From: Streptomyces laurentii | GTDB lineage: Bacteria > Actinomycetota > Actinomycetes > Streptomycetales > Streptomycetaceae | NCBI GenBank assembly: GCA_002355495.1 | Contig: AP017424.1 | Location: 434,001 to 498,000 of the forward strand | DNA: 64,000 nt | Reading direction: 5' to 3' | Part shown: positions 44,835 to 54,018 of the stretch, piece by piece | Layout: the number at the start of each line of letters is the position of its first letter | Numbering within the stretch: position 1 is the first letter of the stretch | Notes under the pieces: model-generated | The model's input: only the letters and a program-made list of their open reading frames with translations | The model's database searches: none | What the model was told of the DNA's origin: nothing | Position numbers and translations under genes: made by a program

Positions 44835-46151
44835 ATGACAACCCGTAGCCGGAACGAAGGAGTCGGCGGCTCCCGAAGGCTCGTCTCCCGGGCCCCGCTC
44901 CGCCGCCTGCTGGCGGCCGTGGTCACCCTGTTGCTCGCCTGCGCGGGGCTGGTCGCGGGCGGCGACGTCGCCCACGCGGCGAACCCCGACAGCCATGTCG
45001 CGGCGACCTGGAACATGCAGGCCGGCCCCGACCGGTGGGCCGGCGCGTACAACCTGGCCCGCACCCATGACGTCGTGGCCCTGCAGGAAGTGCCCCAGGG
45101 GCAGCCCGCCGGGTCGTACTACCAGGGCATGGTGAACGGCGTCGAACACTACCTCTGGGTCCAGGGCGACAACGGACCCTTGCGTCACCTCTACATCCTG
45201 CGCACCACCACCCGCGACCTCGGCATGGTCACCGCATGGCAGCCCGACAACGTCCTGCCCATCAACGGCGTCTACCGCCCGGCGCTCGGGGTGGTCAACC
45301 GCGCCGACGGCATCCTGTTCGCCTCCGTGCACGCGGCCTCCGGCGGCGGGAACGACGCCGGATCCCTGCTCCGCCGGATCGCCGACGCCGCGTTCTACCA
45401 GGGGTTCCTCGACTGGGCGGCGCTGGGCGACTTCAACCGCGCCCCACAGGACCTGCCCGCGCTCGGCCTGCCCGGGGGCGCGCGGATCTACAACGGCGGA
45501 CAGGCCACCCAGCAGTCCGGCAACGAACTCGACTACATGGTCTCCGACGTGGACACCGACCGCTGGCAGGCCAGCGTGCTGCCCAACTACGGAAGCGACC
45601 ACTGGCCGGTACGGTTCGGAGCCCTCCGGGCCTCGGCGGGCCCCGCCGAGCTGACCATCCACGCGGACAACAGCGACCGGCTCCTCGACGTGTACCAGGC
45701 GGAGAGCGCCAACGGCACCCACGTGATCCAGTACCACGACAACGGCGGCGACAACCAGCGCTGGTATCTGCGCTGGCTCGGGATGCTCGGCGACACCGGC
45801 AAGCCGATGTACCGGATCGTCAGCAAGTCCAACGGCAAGTGCGTGGACGTGGCCAACGGCCAGAGCTCGCACGCGGGCGACTACCTGAACATCTGGGACT
45901 GCCACCCCGCCATCGGCGAGCCCGGCTCCGGCGGCCCGCGCCACGACACGCAGAACTTCACCCTGGAGCACCCCGACCCGACGTTCCCCAACCTGACCGT
46001 CCTGCGGGACAACGGGACCGGGCTGTACGCGAACATCAACCGCAACGAGACCGGCGACGGCGCCTGGGTCATCCAGTGGCCCTACCAGCCGGGCCCTCAC
46101 CAGCCCGACCCCGTGGCCAACGAGACCTTCTACCTGCACCCGCGCGAGTAG
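44835..46151 (+). CDS. Secreted CdtB-like endonuclease/phosphatase fused to a ricin-type lectin
   Basis: Protein of 438 residues. Signal peptide (LLAAVVTLLLACAGLVAGGD...AHA), then an endonuclease/exonuclease/phosphatase domain (about 48-270) with every expected motif: ATWNMQ, ALQEVP, ASVHAAS, LGDFNRAP, NELDYMV and SDHWPVRFG. The ATWNMQ opening and short form resemble CdtB, the DNase subunit of cytolethal distending toxin. The C-terminal part (about 275-438) is a ricin-B-like trefoil with NGKCVDVANGQS and QRWYL motifs. Start at ATG 44835; ATG 44811 also possible. Roles to consider: DNA-damaging toxin, extracellular DNase for phosphate or nutrient supply, or phosphoesterase. All catalytic residues appear intact. 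Confidence 0.85.
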   Translation: MTTRSRNEGVGGSRRLVSRAPLRRLLAAVVTLLLACAGLVAGGDVAHAANPDSHVAATWNMQAGPDRWAGAYNLARTHDVVALQEVPQGQPAGSYYQGMVNGVEHYLWVQGDNGPLRHLYILRTTTRDLGMVTAWQPDNVLPINGVYRPALGVVNRADGILFASVHAASGGGNDAGSLLRRIADAAFYQGFLDWAALGDFNRAPQDLPALGLPGGARIYNGGQATQQSGNELDYMVSDVDTDRWQASVLPNYGSDHWPVRFGALRASAGPAELTIHADNSDRLLDVYQAESANGTHVIQYHDNGGDNQRWYLRWLGMLGDTGKPMYRIVSKSNGKCVDVANGQSSHAGDYLNIWDCHPAIGEPGSGGPRHDTQNFTLEHPDPTFPNLTVLRDNGTGLYANINRNETGDGAWVIQWPYQPGPHQPDPVANETFYLHPRE

Positions 46152-46268
46152 CACCGCCGTCCGAACTCCGTCGGAGGTCTCCGCCGGAGCCACCTGCCGG
46201 GGCGCCCCTCAGCCGTCGGAACGCCCCGGCACGACCGTCCGAGGGTCCGTCGCACTGCCTGCGGCCGG

Positions 46269-46501
46269 TCAGCGCTGGTTGACGATGACGGAGATGCCCC
46301 AGCCGATCGTCGCGAGCATCACCGCGAAGATCAGCAGGGCGAGCGTGAGACGGACCGGACCGGCGGCGGCCCGCGGCGCGGTTTCCGGGCCGGGCGGATT
46401 GAGCAGCCGCAGGGCGACCGCGAACAGCGCGGGCAGGCCGGCGCCGGTGAGCAGGCCGATCACGACGATCTTCCAGAGCGCGCCCAGGTTGATCCACGTG
46501 C

Positions 46502-46505
<4 letters not shown>
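46269..46505 (-). CDS. Small membrane protein partnered with Pit
   Basis: Protein of 78 residues with two hydrophobic helices (WKIVVIGLLTGAGLPALFAV and LTLALLIFAVMLATIGWGIS). GTG start at 46505 overlaps the Pit stop in a GTGA arrangement, so it is translationally coupled to the transporter. Such small two-helix proteins commonly follow pit in Streptomyces; they may be accessory subunits. It is the last gene of the two-gene operon. Confidence 0.8.
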
Positions 46506-47656
<1,151 letters not shown>

Positions 47657-47806
47657 GGAGCCGAAACTAACCCGTACCCCGGGCAGGTCCGGCCGTGCGC
47701 CGACCCGGCACGCCGTAGGTCGCGGGCCCGCCATCCGGTCGGGCCACCCCGGCACGGCCGGGCCGGAGGAGTCGGCCGTACCGGAGGACGGCGCCGCGAC
47801 GGCCCG

Positions 47807-48379
47807 TCAGTACGCGGGACGGTCGTACCGGCGCAGGCGGGTGGTCAGGGCCGCCCGGGTGCTGCCGAGCGCCCGCGCGATCTCCTCCTCCGGGTACGCG
47901 CCCGTGGCGGCGCGGGCGAAGTACGGGGCCGAGCAGCCGATGACGGACTCCAGCTCGCCCATGACCCGCAGCCCGGCCAGGATGTCGGAGTTCTCCAGCT
48001 CGTCGACGCGCGTGCGCAGCCGGGAGAGGAGAGCGGCGACGTCCTCGGGCAGCGGCCTCGCGAGCGCCGCCACCTCCCGGGCGTGCGTGGCCCAGTCCCC
48101 TTGCGGGCCGCTGGTGTCGTAGTGATACGGCTCGCGGCTCGACACCCGGTCCCACTCGATCGGGTAGGCGGCCTCCCCGTACCAGCCGCAGGCGCACGCG
48201 GCGCGCATCCGGTCCGCGCGCGGAGCACCGAGCGTGCCGTCGTAGATGTGCCATTCCGCGGACTTGTGGAAGCTCGCGCCGCTGCCGATGTCGTAGTACA
48301 CCGGGCCGGGCACGCTGCCGTCCTCCAGCAGCACCCCCACCCGGCCCCGGTGCCCTTCCGCGCTGTCCAGCTCCCACAT
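47807..48379 (-). CDS. Hypothetical cytoplasmic protein, 190 residues
   Basis: Not recognised. ATG 48379 (MWELDSAEGHRGRVG) is preceded by GGGGAG. The N-terminal half contains WHIYDGTLGAPRADRMRAAC and a CACGW motif with three nearby Cys residues. The C-terminal part ends EEEIARALGSTRAALTTRLRRYD, which looks like a helix-turn-helix, so a DNA-binding role is possible. The middle is a charged helix. Similar proteins seem restricted to actinobacteria. It stands alone upstream of the Pit operon on the same strand. Confidence 0.65.
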   Translation of the reverse strand: MWELDSAEGHRGRVGVLLEDGSVPGPVYYDIGSGASFHKSAEWHIYDGTLGAPRADRMRAACACGWYGEAAYPIEWDRVSSREPYHYDTSGPQGDWATHAREVAALARPLPEDVAALLSRLRTRVDELENSDILAGLRVMGELESVIGCSAPYFARAATGAYPEEEIARALGSTRAALTTRLRRYDRPAY

Positions 48380-48620
48380 GGCCGATCTCCCCTGTCCGTG
48401 CCGTGCGTCCGCCGCCGTATCCGTGGCGGCCCCTTCGGTTTCCACCCTGGCGGACGGGCAGGGCGCGGCGCAGGCGAAAGCTGGCATATGACCCGAGCGA
48501 GTGCCGTCTGCGCCGGGGCGGACGATCGCACGACGGGGCGCGCACTTCGGCCGCGCACGCCGGGCTGGACTCCGAGCCGGGTTGTGTTGCCGCGCTCTCC
48601 CTCCGCCCCGGCTGGTCGGC

Positions 48621-49013
48621 TCAGCTCGGGCAGGAGCCGGTGCAGAGGGAGCCGATGGTGTAGGTGCCGGCGAGGTTGCCCTTGTCCCCGGCGGTGGTGC
48701 TGCCAATGCGGTCCACATAGTTGGCCCGGTGGTAGTAGTGGAACCGCCCACCCGTGCGGTTGTAGACGGAGCGCGTGTTCGTGCCGGACTTCATCCACGA
48801 GCACATGGATCGGGCGTCCGTGGCGTTCGCCGACCACTGGCACTTCTGGCCTTCGCCGTCCTTCTCCGAGAAGAAGCAGATATAGCCCTTCTTACAGCTG
48901 TCATAGCCGTCGGCAGGCACCGCGACGGCCGCCGGCGCGGCGGGCGCGAGTGCGAGTGCCGCCCCGAAGGCTCCGGCGATCACGGACAGCGTGAACTTCG
49001 CGCGACGGTTCAT
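48621..49013 (-). CDS. Secreted peptidase inhibitor, family I36
   Basis: Protein of 130 residues with a signal peptide (FTLSVIAGAFGAALALAPAA...). The mature part begins near SCKKGYICFFSEKDGEGQKC, the opening typical of I36/SMI metalloprotease inhibitors and related beta/gamma-crystallin-like proteins. Five or six Cys residues suggest disulfides. A strong AGGAGGG site precedes ATG 49013. It probably protects against secreted metalloproteases. Single gene; no protease gene adjacent. Confidence 0.8.
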   Translation of the reverse strand: MNRRAKFTLSVIAGAFGAALALAPAAPAAVAVPADGYDSCKKGYICFFSEKDGEGQKCQWSANATDARSMCSWMKSGTNTRSVYNRTGGRFHYYHRANYVDRIGSTTAGDKGNLAGTYTIGSLCTGSCPS

Positions 49014-49261
49014 TGACCCTCCTCCGGCGCGTGGCCGCACCCTGCGGTCCAGAGCGCCACGGTGATGTGTGCGGGGGGGAAGAAATCGGCCGAATCCTAG
49101 CGAAATCGACCCGATCGGCGACTGTATGACGCGCGGGGTGAGGCGAGAGGCGGCGCCATCGGCGGACCCGGGGCGTCCGAACGGAGTTCGGTCCAGACCT
49201 CATCGGGTCGAGAAGCGGCCCCGGCGGCGCGGAGACTCCACGTACTTCCAGGACCCTGTGG

Positions 49262-49873
49262 TCAGGAGCGACCCGAGGGCGGTGGGCAGGCGCCCCCCAG
49301 CACCAGGGTGACGAGTCGCGCGGCGAGGTCCTCGTCGAGCGGGGCGCCGCTGATGAGGGCGCGGGTGAACAGGGCGCCGCTGATGGCCTCGATGACGAGG
49401 CCGGGGTCCGTGTCCGGCGCCAGTTCGCCGCGCTCGACGCCCCGGCGGACCATGACCGCGCCGCGTTCGAGGCGCTCGGCCCAGTAGGAGAGGCGGCGGT
49501 CCGGCAGGGTGTCGTCGCGTTCGGCGCTCAGCCGGAGCAGTGCCTCGCCCTGCGTCGTCGCGAGCAGGCGCGCCAGCGTGACGAAGTAGGCGACGAGGTC
49601 GTCGCGAACGTGCCCGGTGTCCGGCACGGGCATCGCCGTATCGACCTGCTCGGCCAGCGCTTCGAGGATCAGGTTCTCGCGGGTCCCCCACCCCCGGTAG
49701 ACGGAGGTCTCGTGGACGCCGGCCGCGCGGGCGACGGCACCGACGGTGGTGCCGGCGAGCCCGTGCTCGGTCAAGACCCGCACGGTCGCGGCCAGGACGG
49801 CGGAGCGCATACGGGCCCCACGGCGACGCAGGGGCGGAGGCGAGAGCGGGGGGTTCGGGTCGGACGAGGCCAT
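49262..49873 (-). CDS. TetR-family repressor
   Basis: Protein of 203 residues. The N-terminal helix-turn-helix GTTVGAVARAAGVHETSVYR, followed by GWGTRENLILEAL, is typical of TetR regulators. The C-terminal ligand domain is of the TetR_C type. The gene is divergent from the zinc alcohol dehydrogenase, and two copies of GCAAG-N4-CTTGC lie between them, the nearest 13 bp upstream of the TetR start. It most likely represses itself and the dehydrogenase until an unknown ligand binds. Confidence 0.88.
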   Translation of the reverse strand: MASSDPNPPLSPPPLRRRGARMRSAVLAATVRVLTEHGLAGTTVGAVARAAGVHETSVYRGWGTRENLILEALAEQVDTAMPVPDTGHVRDDLVAYFVTLARLLATTQGEALLRLSAERDDTLPDRRLSYWAERLERGAVMVRRGVERGELAPDTDPGLVIEAISGALFTRALISGAPLDEDLAARLVTLVLGGACPPPSGRS

Positions 49874-49886
49874 GATCCATCGTAAC

Positions 49887-49944
49887 GCAAGGCCACTTGC
49901 TTTACAGGGAAGGCGAGCGTACGTTTCTTTGCAAGGCGACTTGC
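49887..49944. promoter_or_regulatory. Two TetR operators, GCAAG-N4-CTTGC
   Basis: Inverted repeats GCAAGGCCACTTGC (49887-49900) and GCAAGGCGACTTGC (49931-49944), 44 bp apart centre to centre, or about four helical turns. The flanks extend the symmetry (AAC.../...GTT). They lie between the divergent TetR and dehydrogenase genes. Confidence 0.8.
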
Positions 49945-49992
49945 GTTAAGGGGCCCGGGGCCCCGGGGTCGTCGCGTCAAGGAGGCAATGTC

Positions 49993-51006
49993 ATGGAGCA
50001 GATGCTCGCCGCCCGGCTGCACGTCCCCAGCCGCACGCTGCGGATCGAGGAGGTGGCGAAGCCCGCACCCGGCCCCGGCCAGGTCCTGGTGAAGGTGGAG
50101 GCCGCGGGCGTCTGCCTGTCGGACGTCCACCTGATCGACGGCACCCTCACGCCCCTGCTGCTGCGGGAGGACACGGTCACCCTCGGCCACGAGGTCTCCG
50201 GCACCATCGCGGAGACCGGTCCGGGCGTCACGCGCTGGACCCCGGGTCAGCGGGTCGTGCTCTACGCGGGCGAAGTCCGCGGCGGCGTCACGTACACCCG
50301 CGGTGTGGACTACGACGGTGGCTGGGCGGAGTACGCGCTCTCCTCCGAGCACGCCCTCACGGAACTGCCGGACTCCATCCCCTTCGACCAAGGCGCGATC
50401 ATCCCCGACGCGGTCTCCACGCCGTGGGGCGCGATCACTGTCACGGGCGCCGTGAAGCCGGCCGAGGCGGTCGGCGTCTGGGGCGTCGGCGGGCTCGGCG
50501 TGCACGCCGTCCAGCTGCTGCGGGCCATCGGCGCGTGCCCCGTCATCGCCGTCGACCCCAACCCCACCGCCCGCGAGCGCGCCCTCGCCCAGGGCGCCGA
50601 CCTGGCGCTCGACCCGGCTGACCCGGCGCTGCGCGAGCGGATCGGCGCCGCGACCCGCGGGGCCGGCCTCGCCGCCGCCTTCGACTTCGCCGGTGTGCCG
50701 GCCGTCCGCGAGCAGGCGCTGACGGTGCTCGCGCCCAAGGGCCGCCTGGTGCTCGCGGGCCTGACCGACAAGCCGCTGACCGTCACCGACGGCACCCGCT
50801 TCAGCTACCTCCAGCAGCAGATCCTCGGCCACTACGGCTCCGACATGCCGGTCGCGCTGCCGCAGCTGCTGTCCCTGCTCCAGGGCGGCCGCCTGGACTT
50901 CTCCGCGTCGATCAGCGGCGAGCTCCCGCTGGAGAAGGCCGCCGAGGCCGTGGAGCGTCTGGAGAACAAGACCGGCGACCCGATCCGGCTCATCCTGCGC
51001 CCCTGA
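49993..51006 (+). CDS. Zinc-dependent alcohol dehydrogenase family protein
   Basis: Protein of 337 residues of the medium-chain dehydrogenase/reductase superfamily. Catalytic zinc ligands are visible in AGVCLSDVHL (Cys) and TLGHEVSG (His-Glu); the GroES-like fold is followed by the nucleotide-binding WGVGGLGVHAVQLLRAIG. The lobe that carries four structural-zinc Cys in classical enzymes has none here. GGAGG lies seven bases before ATG 49993. Expression is probably controlled by the divergent TetR protein. Substrate unknown; the TetR pairing suggests an inducible detoxification or catabolic step. A strong terminator follows. Confidence 0.87.
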   Translation: MEQMLAARLHVPSRTLRIEEVAKPAPGPGQVLVKVEAAGVCLSDVHLIDGTLTPLLLREDTVTLGHEVSGTIAETGPGVTRWTPGQRVVLYAGEVRGGVTYTRGVDYDGGWAEYALSSEHALTELPDSIPFDQGAIIPDAVSTPWGAITVTGAVKPAEAVGVWGVGGLGVHAVQLLRAIGACPVIAVDPNPTARERALAQGADLALDPADPALRERIGAATRGAGLAAAFDFAGVPAVREQALTVLAPKGRLVLAGLTDKPLTVTDGTRFSYLQQQILGHYGSDMPVALPQLLSLLQGGRLDFSASISGELPLEKAAEAVERLENKTGDPIRLILRP

Positions 51007-51019
51007 CCGGGTACCGCCC

Positions 51020-51061
51020 GCGTGGGCGCGGACCGGCCTCACCGCCGGTCCGCGCCCACGC
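51020..51061. terminator. Terminator after the alcohol dehydrogenase
   Basis: Perfect 18-bp stem (GCGTGGGCGCGGACCGGC and complement) with a six-base loop, between the dehydrogenase stop and the stop of the convergent truncated gene at 51068. Confidence 0.88.
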
Positions 51062-51067
51062 GTCGTC

Positions 51068-51223
51068 TCAGGCGGCGGCCGGCACGGTGCTGACGTGGAA
51101 CAGCGCGGCCCGCAGGTCGTACACCGCCCGCTCGATGTCCACCAGGGCGTGCAGCGACAGCACGATGTCGTCGGGCACCCGCATCAGCCGGGCCGCCCGC
51201 AGGAGCTGGGGGACGAGGAGCAT
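51068..51223 (-). pseudogene. C-terminal gene remnant cut by the Tn3-type end
   Basis: A 51-codon frame ending VYDLRAALFHVSTVPAAA. Its composition and third-position GC look coded. The upstream end falls inside the 38-bp Tn3 terminal repeat (51208-51245): the apparent ATG is made of repeat sequence. The simplest reading is that a transposon landed in a gene and only the tail survives. Product not recognised; a bidirectional terminator sits right after its stop. Confidence 0.45.
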
Positions 51224-51245
51224 CGGAACGAAAACCGGCGCTAAG
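51208..51245. repeat. 38-bp terminal inverted repeat of a Tn3-family transposon
   Basis: The sequence starts GGGGGACGAGGAGC and ends GAAAACCGGCGCTAAG, exactly 38 bp. GGGG at the outer end, a central GAAAAC and TAAG at the inner end are the hallmarks of Tn3-family ends. It lies 90 bp upstream of the transposase remnant. No matching right end was found. Confidence 0.7.
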
Positions 51246-51335
51246 CCGGTCCCGTCTCGACGAGGGCTTTGACCTGGGCTTCTGTAGGGGCTGAACCTTC
51301 GGCAGTCGTGTTGGTCGACTGTTTGGAGGTCCGGG

Positions 51336-52256
51336 ATGCCGGTCGACTTTTTGACGGATGAGCAGGCTGCCGCCTACGCGGCGTATCGCGGGGCGCCGTC
51401 CCGCACGGAGTTTGGAGCGCTTCTTCTTCCTGGACGACGCGGACCGGGCACTGATCGAGTCCAAGCGCCGGTCCCATAACCGCCTGGACTATGCCGCCCA
51501 GCTCACGACCGCGCGCTACCTCGGTGTGTTCCTGGACGACCTGACGGACGTGCCGGCGGCGGTCGTGGACTACCTCGCCGAGCAGCTCGACATCGGCGAC
51601 CCGTCGGTGCTGAAGGTGTACGGGAGATTCTCGCTGCTGACGGTGCCGCCCGGCGAGCGGGTCTCCGAGCCGGACCGGCTGCGGCCCGCGGCCGGATCGA
51701 CCCCGCCCGCATCGAACGGCACTGGGAAGACATCCTGCGGATCATCGGCTCCATCCACACCGGAGCCGTCCGCGCCTACGACGTCATCCGGATGCTTTCC
51801 CGCGACGCACGACCCACCCCACTCGGCGACGCGATCGCCCACTACGGGCGGATCGCGAAGACCCTGCACATCCTGCGCCTGGCCGACGAGCCCGGCTACC
51901 GCAGGCAGATCAAGAGCCAGGCCAACCTCCAGGAGGGCCGCCACTCCCTGGCCCGGAAGATCTTCCACGGCCGGTCCGGGCAGCTCTACCAGCGCTACCG
52001 GGACGGCATGGAAGACCAGATCGGCGCCCTGGGCCTGGTCCTCAACGCCCTCGTGCTGTTCAACACGCGGTACATGGACGCCGCGGTGAACCGGCTGCGC
52101 GCGGACGGTTTCGATGTCCGTGACGAGGACGTGGCCCGCCTCTCGCCGTTCGTGCGGCATCACATCAACCTGCTCGGCCGGTACTCGTTCCAGCTTCCCG
52201 ACCTGCCCGGCGGCCTGCGTCCGCTGCGCGATCCGGACGCCACCGACGAGGAATGA
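51336..52256 (+). pseudogene. Tn3-family transposase (TnpA) remnant
   Basis: The N-terminal part (VDFLTDEQAAAYAAYRGAPS, then ERFFFLDDADRALIESKRRS and LDIGDPSVLKVYG) is the DUF4158 start of a Tn3 transposase. The last part (RIERHWEDILRIIGSIHTGA, GRHSLARKIFHGRSGQLYQR, DQIGALGLVLNALVLFNTRY) is its C-terminal end. Intact TnpA has about 1,000 codons; this copy spans 921 bp. An extra T near 51404 shifts the frame after SRTE, and the whole middle, including most of the catalytic core, is deleted around 51630-51700 with another frame change. It cannot be active. A Tn3-type end lies just upstream. Confidence 0.85.
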
Positions 52257-52415
52257 CCCGGCCCGCTCCTGGCGGCATGACGCCGTCCGGGCTGACGGGA
52301 AGACGCGGCGGGCCGTTCTGCCCTTCACCAGGGCACCAGGTTGCCCCTGTGCGCCGAGGCCACCCTCGGCGCACGCTGGAAACCGGGAGGGCCGCAAGCC
52401 GGGAAGGTGATCGTC

Positions 52416-52688
52416 ATGATGTGGTACGACGGCGGCTGGGGCTGGGGCGGCTGGTTCTTCATGGCCGTGTTCATGGTGCTGTTCTGGGCGCTGGTGATCG
52501 CCGCAATCGTCGCGCTCGTCCGCTACTTCAGCGGTGCCCATCACGACCGCCAGTCCGGATGCTCTGCCTCCACCAGCGAGCCGGGAAGCCGGCGGGCCGA
52601 GGACCTGCTGGCCGAGCGGTTCGCCCGCGGGGAAATCGACGAAGACGAGTACAGACGACGCCTCGCGCTGCTGCGGGAGCACCGATGA
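52416..52688 (+). CDS. SHOCT-domain small membrane protein
   Basis: Protein of 90 residues. A Gly/Trp-rich N-terminus ([20 protein letters not shown]) leads into one membrane helix ([18 protein letters not shown]). A linker is followed by a C-terminal SHOCT motif ([20 protein letters not shown]). ATG 52416 has GGGAAGG nine bases upstream. The stop overlaps the next start (ATGA), so it is coupled to the cupredoxin gene. SHOCT proteins with this N-terminus often accompany copper or heavy-metal genes. Confidence 0.85.
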   Translation: MMWYDGGWGWGGWFFMAVFMVLFWALVIAAIVALVRYFSGAHHDRQSGCSASTSEPGSRRAEDLLAERFARGEIDEDEYRRRLALLREHR

Positions 52689-53272
52689 AGGCCGACCGCC
52701 GACGCGGCACATGGCTGATCGTCGCCGGGGCGGTCGCCGCGCTGGTGCTGGGCATCGCGACCACCATGGTGCTGGCCGGCACCGGCGCCTTCCGCCACAC
52801 GGCTCCCACGGCATGGCGGGCCCAGGGTGCGCGCTGCAGCGCGCCCGCGCTGCCGGGCAAGGTGGTGGACGTGACCGCGAGCGACATGGGGCCGGGCATG
52901 ATGGGCGGCACTCCCGGCTACGACATGCGCATGATGCATCTCGTGGCCCGTCCGGCCACGGTCACCGCCGGTGTGGTGTCGCTGCGGGTACTGAACACCG
53001 GCGCCATGGCGCACGAGGTGGTGGTGCTCCCGCTGCCGCCGGGCCAGGACATCGGAAAGCGCCCCACCGGTCCTGCCGGGAAGACCAGCGAGGCGGACAG
53101 CCTGGGCGAGGCGTCCCGCACCTGCGCAGCGGGTGAGGGGCACGGCATCGCCCCCGGCACGATGGCGTGGACCACGCTGACGCTGCGCCCTGGGCGCTAC
53201 GAGCTCGTGTGCAACCTCCCCGGCCACTACCTCGCCGGGATGTACACCGAACTCGACGTCACCAGCCGGTAG
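52685..53272 (+). CDS. Membrane-anchored cupredoxin (sulfocyanin-like type 1 copper protein)
   Basis: Protein of 195 residues with an N-terminal signal anchor ([20 protein letters not shown]). The rest is a cupredoxin fold: the first copper His is in [10 protein letters not shown] and the C-terminal ligand loop is [11 protein letters not shown], giving the Cys-x4-His-x4-Met set of a type 1 site. A Met-rich stretch ([20 protein letters not shown]) may help bind Cu(I). Likely extracytoplasmic electron transfer or copper handling. Coupled to the SHOCT gene by ATGA. The pair lies between two decayed mobile-element genes, so it is a plausible transferred cargo. Confidence 0.85.
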   Translation: MKADRRRGTWLIVAGAVAALVLGIATTMVLAGTGAFRHTAPTAWRAQGARCSAPALPGKVVDVTASDMGPGMMGGTPGYDMRMMHLVARPATVTAGVVSLRVLNTGAMAHEVVVLPLPPGQDIGKRPTGPAGKTSEADSLGEASRTCAAGEGHGIAPGTMAWTTLTLRPGRYELVCNLPGHYLAGMYTELDVTSR

Positions 53273-53299
53273 CGAGCCAGGGGCGCAGGCAGCAGTCCG

Positions 53300-53905
53300 G
53301 GGCCGGGGCAGCAGGCGGGCGGTGCCGGCATCCCCGTACACGGTCTCCAGCACGAAGTCCTCGCGCGAGGCGCCCCGGCGCCGGGTACGCGGCTGGGCAC
53401 CCTTCGCCTTCACCGGGGCCCGGCGCCCGGCCGGGTCCAGCTCCTCGACGTTGACGCCGAGGAGCTGGACCCGGCCGTGCGACTGTCTCGTACAGCATCC
53501 GCCACACCGTCTTCTCCCGCAGGCGCACGTCACGGCGGGCGATCAGCCGGTCGATGGCCATCTTCGAGCGGGCCGCAGTGTCCGAGTCCGGCGGTGCCAT
53601 CCGCTTCACCCAGGCCGGCACCTGCGGGCCCTCGTAGCCGCGCTCCGCGCACCAGCCCAGCCATGACAGCACCGCCGCCCGGCGGGCGTTCCAGGTGTTG
53701 ACCGCCGCCTCGCCCCACAGCTGTTCGAGGGCGCCGCCGATCTCATCGTCCGCGACGGAAGCGAGCGGGCGGGCCTCTCCGAGCCGTTCGGCGGTCTTGC
53801 CCACCCCGACGCCGCACGACCGGAGAGTGTTGGCGTTCCCGAGCGAGTCGAGGAAGACATCGGCCGCCGTGCGGACAGTCAGCGCCTTCCCGGCGGGGCG
53901 GGGCG
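53300..53905 (-). pseudogene. Tyrosine recombinase (phage-type integrase) remnant
   Basis: The N-terminal part ([40 protein letters not shown]) is the core-binding domain of an XerC/D-like integrase. [11 protein letters not shown] contains the first catalytic Arg region. The sequence then jumps frame near 53475 and continues as [20 protein letters not shown] to about 53300, where similarity stops. A stop codon precedes the N-terminus and no start codon is left. The catalytic HxxR and Tyr are missing. It runs toward the cupredoxin gene on the opposite strand, closing the mobile island. Confidence 0.75.
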
Positions 53906-54018
53906 GCTATCCGGTCCGACAGCTGCACGATCGCCGGCACCCCCGGACCCCCGTCCCCCGTCCCCCGTTCGCCCCGTTCCCCTCCCCGCTCGATCCCCTG
54001 GCCCCTCGGAGGACCAGG

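Noticed and set aside
51241..51477. A minus-strand frame ending TEAQVKALVETGPA, as a resolvase or accessory gene
   Set aside because: Most of it is antisense to the transposase start, and the plausible tail is too short to assign.
52257..53300. A right-hand Tn3 inverted repeat downstream of the transposase remnant
   Set aside because: No CTTAGC...CCCC sequence complementary to the left end was found in this interval.
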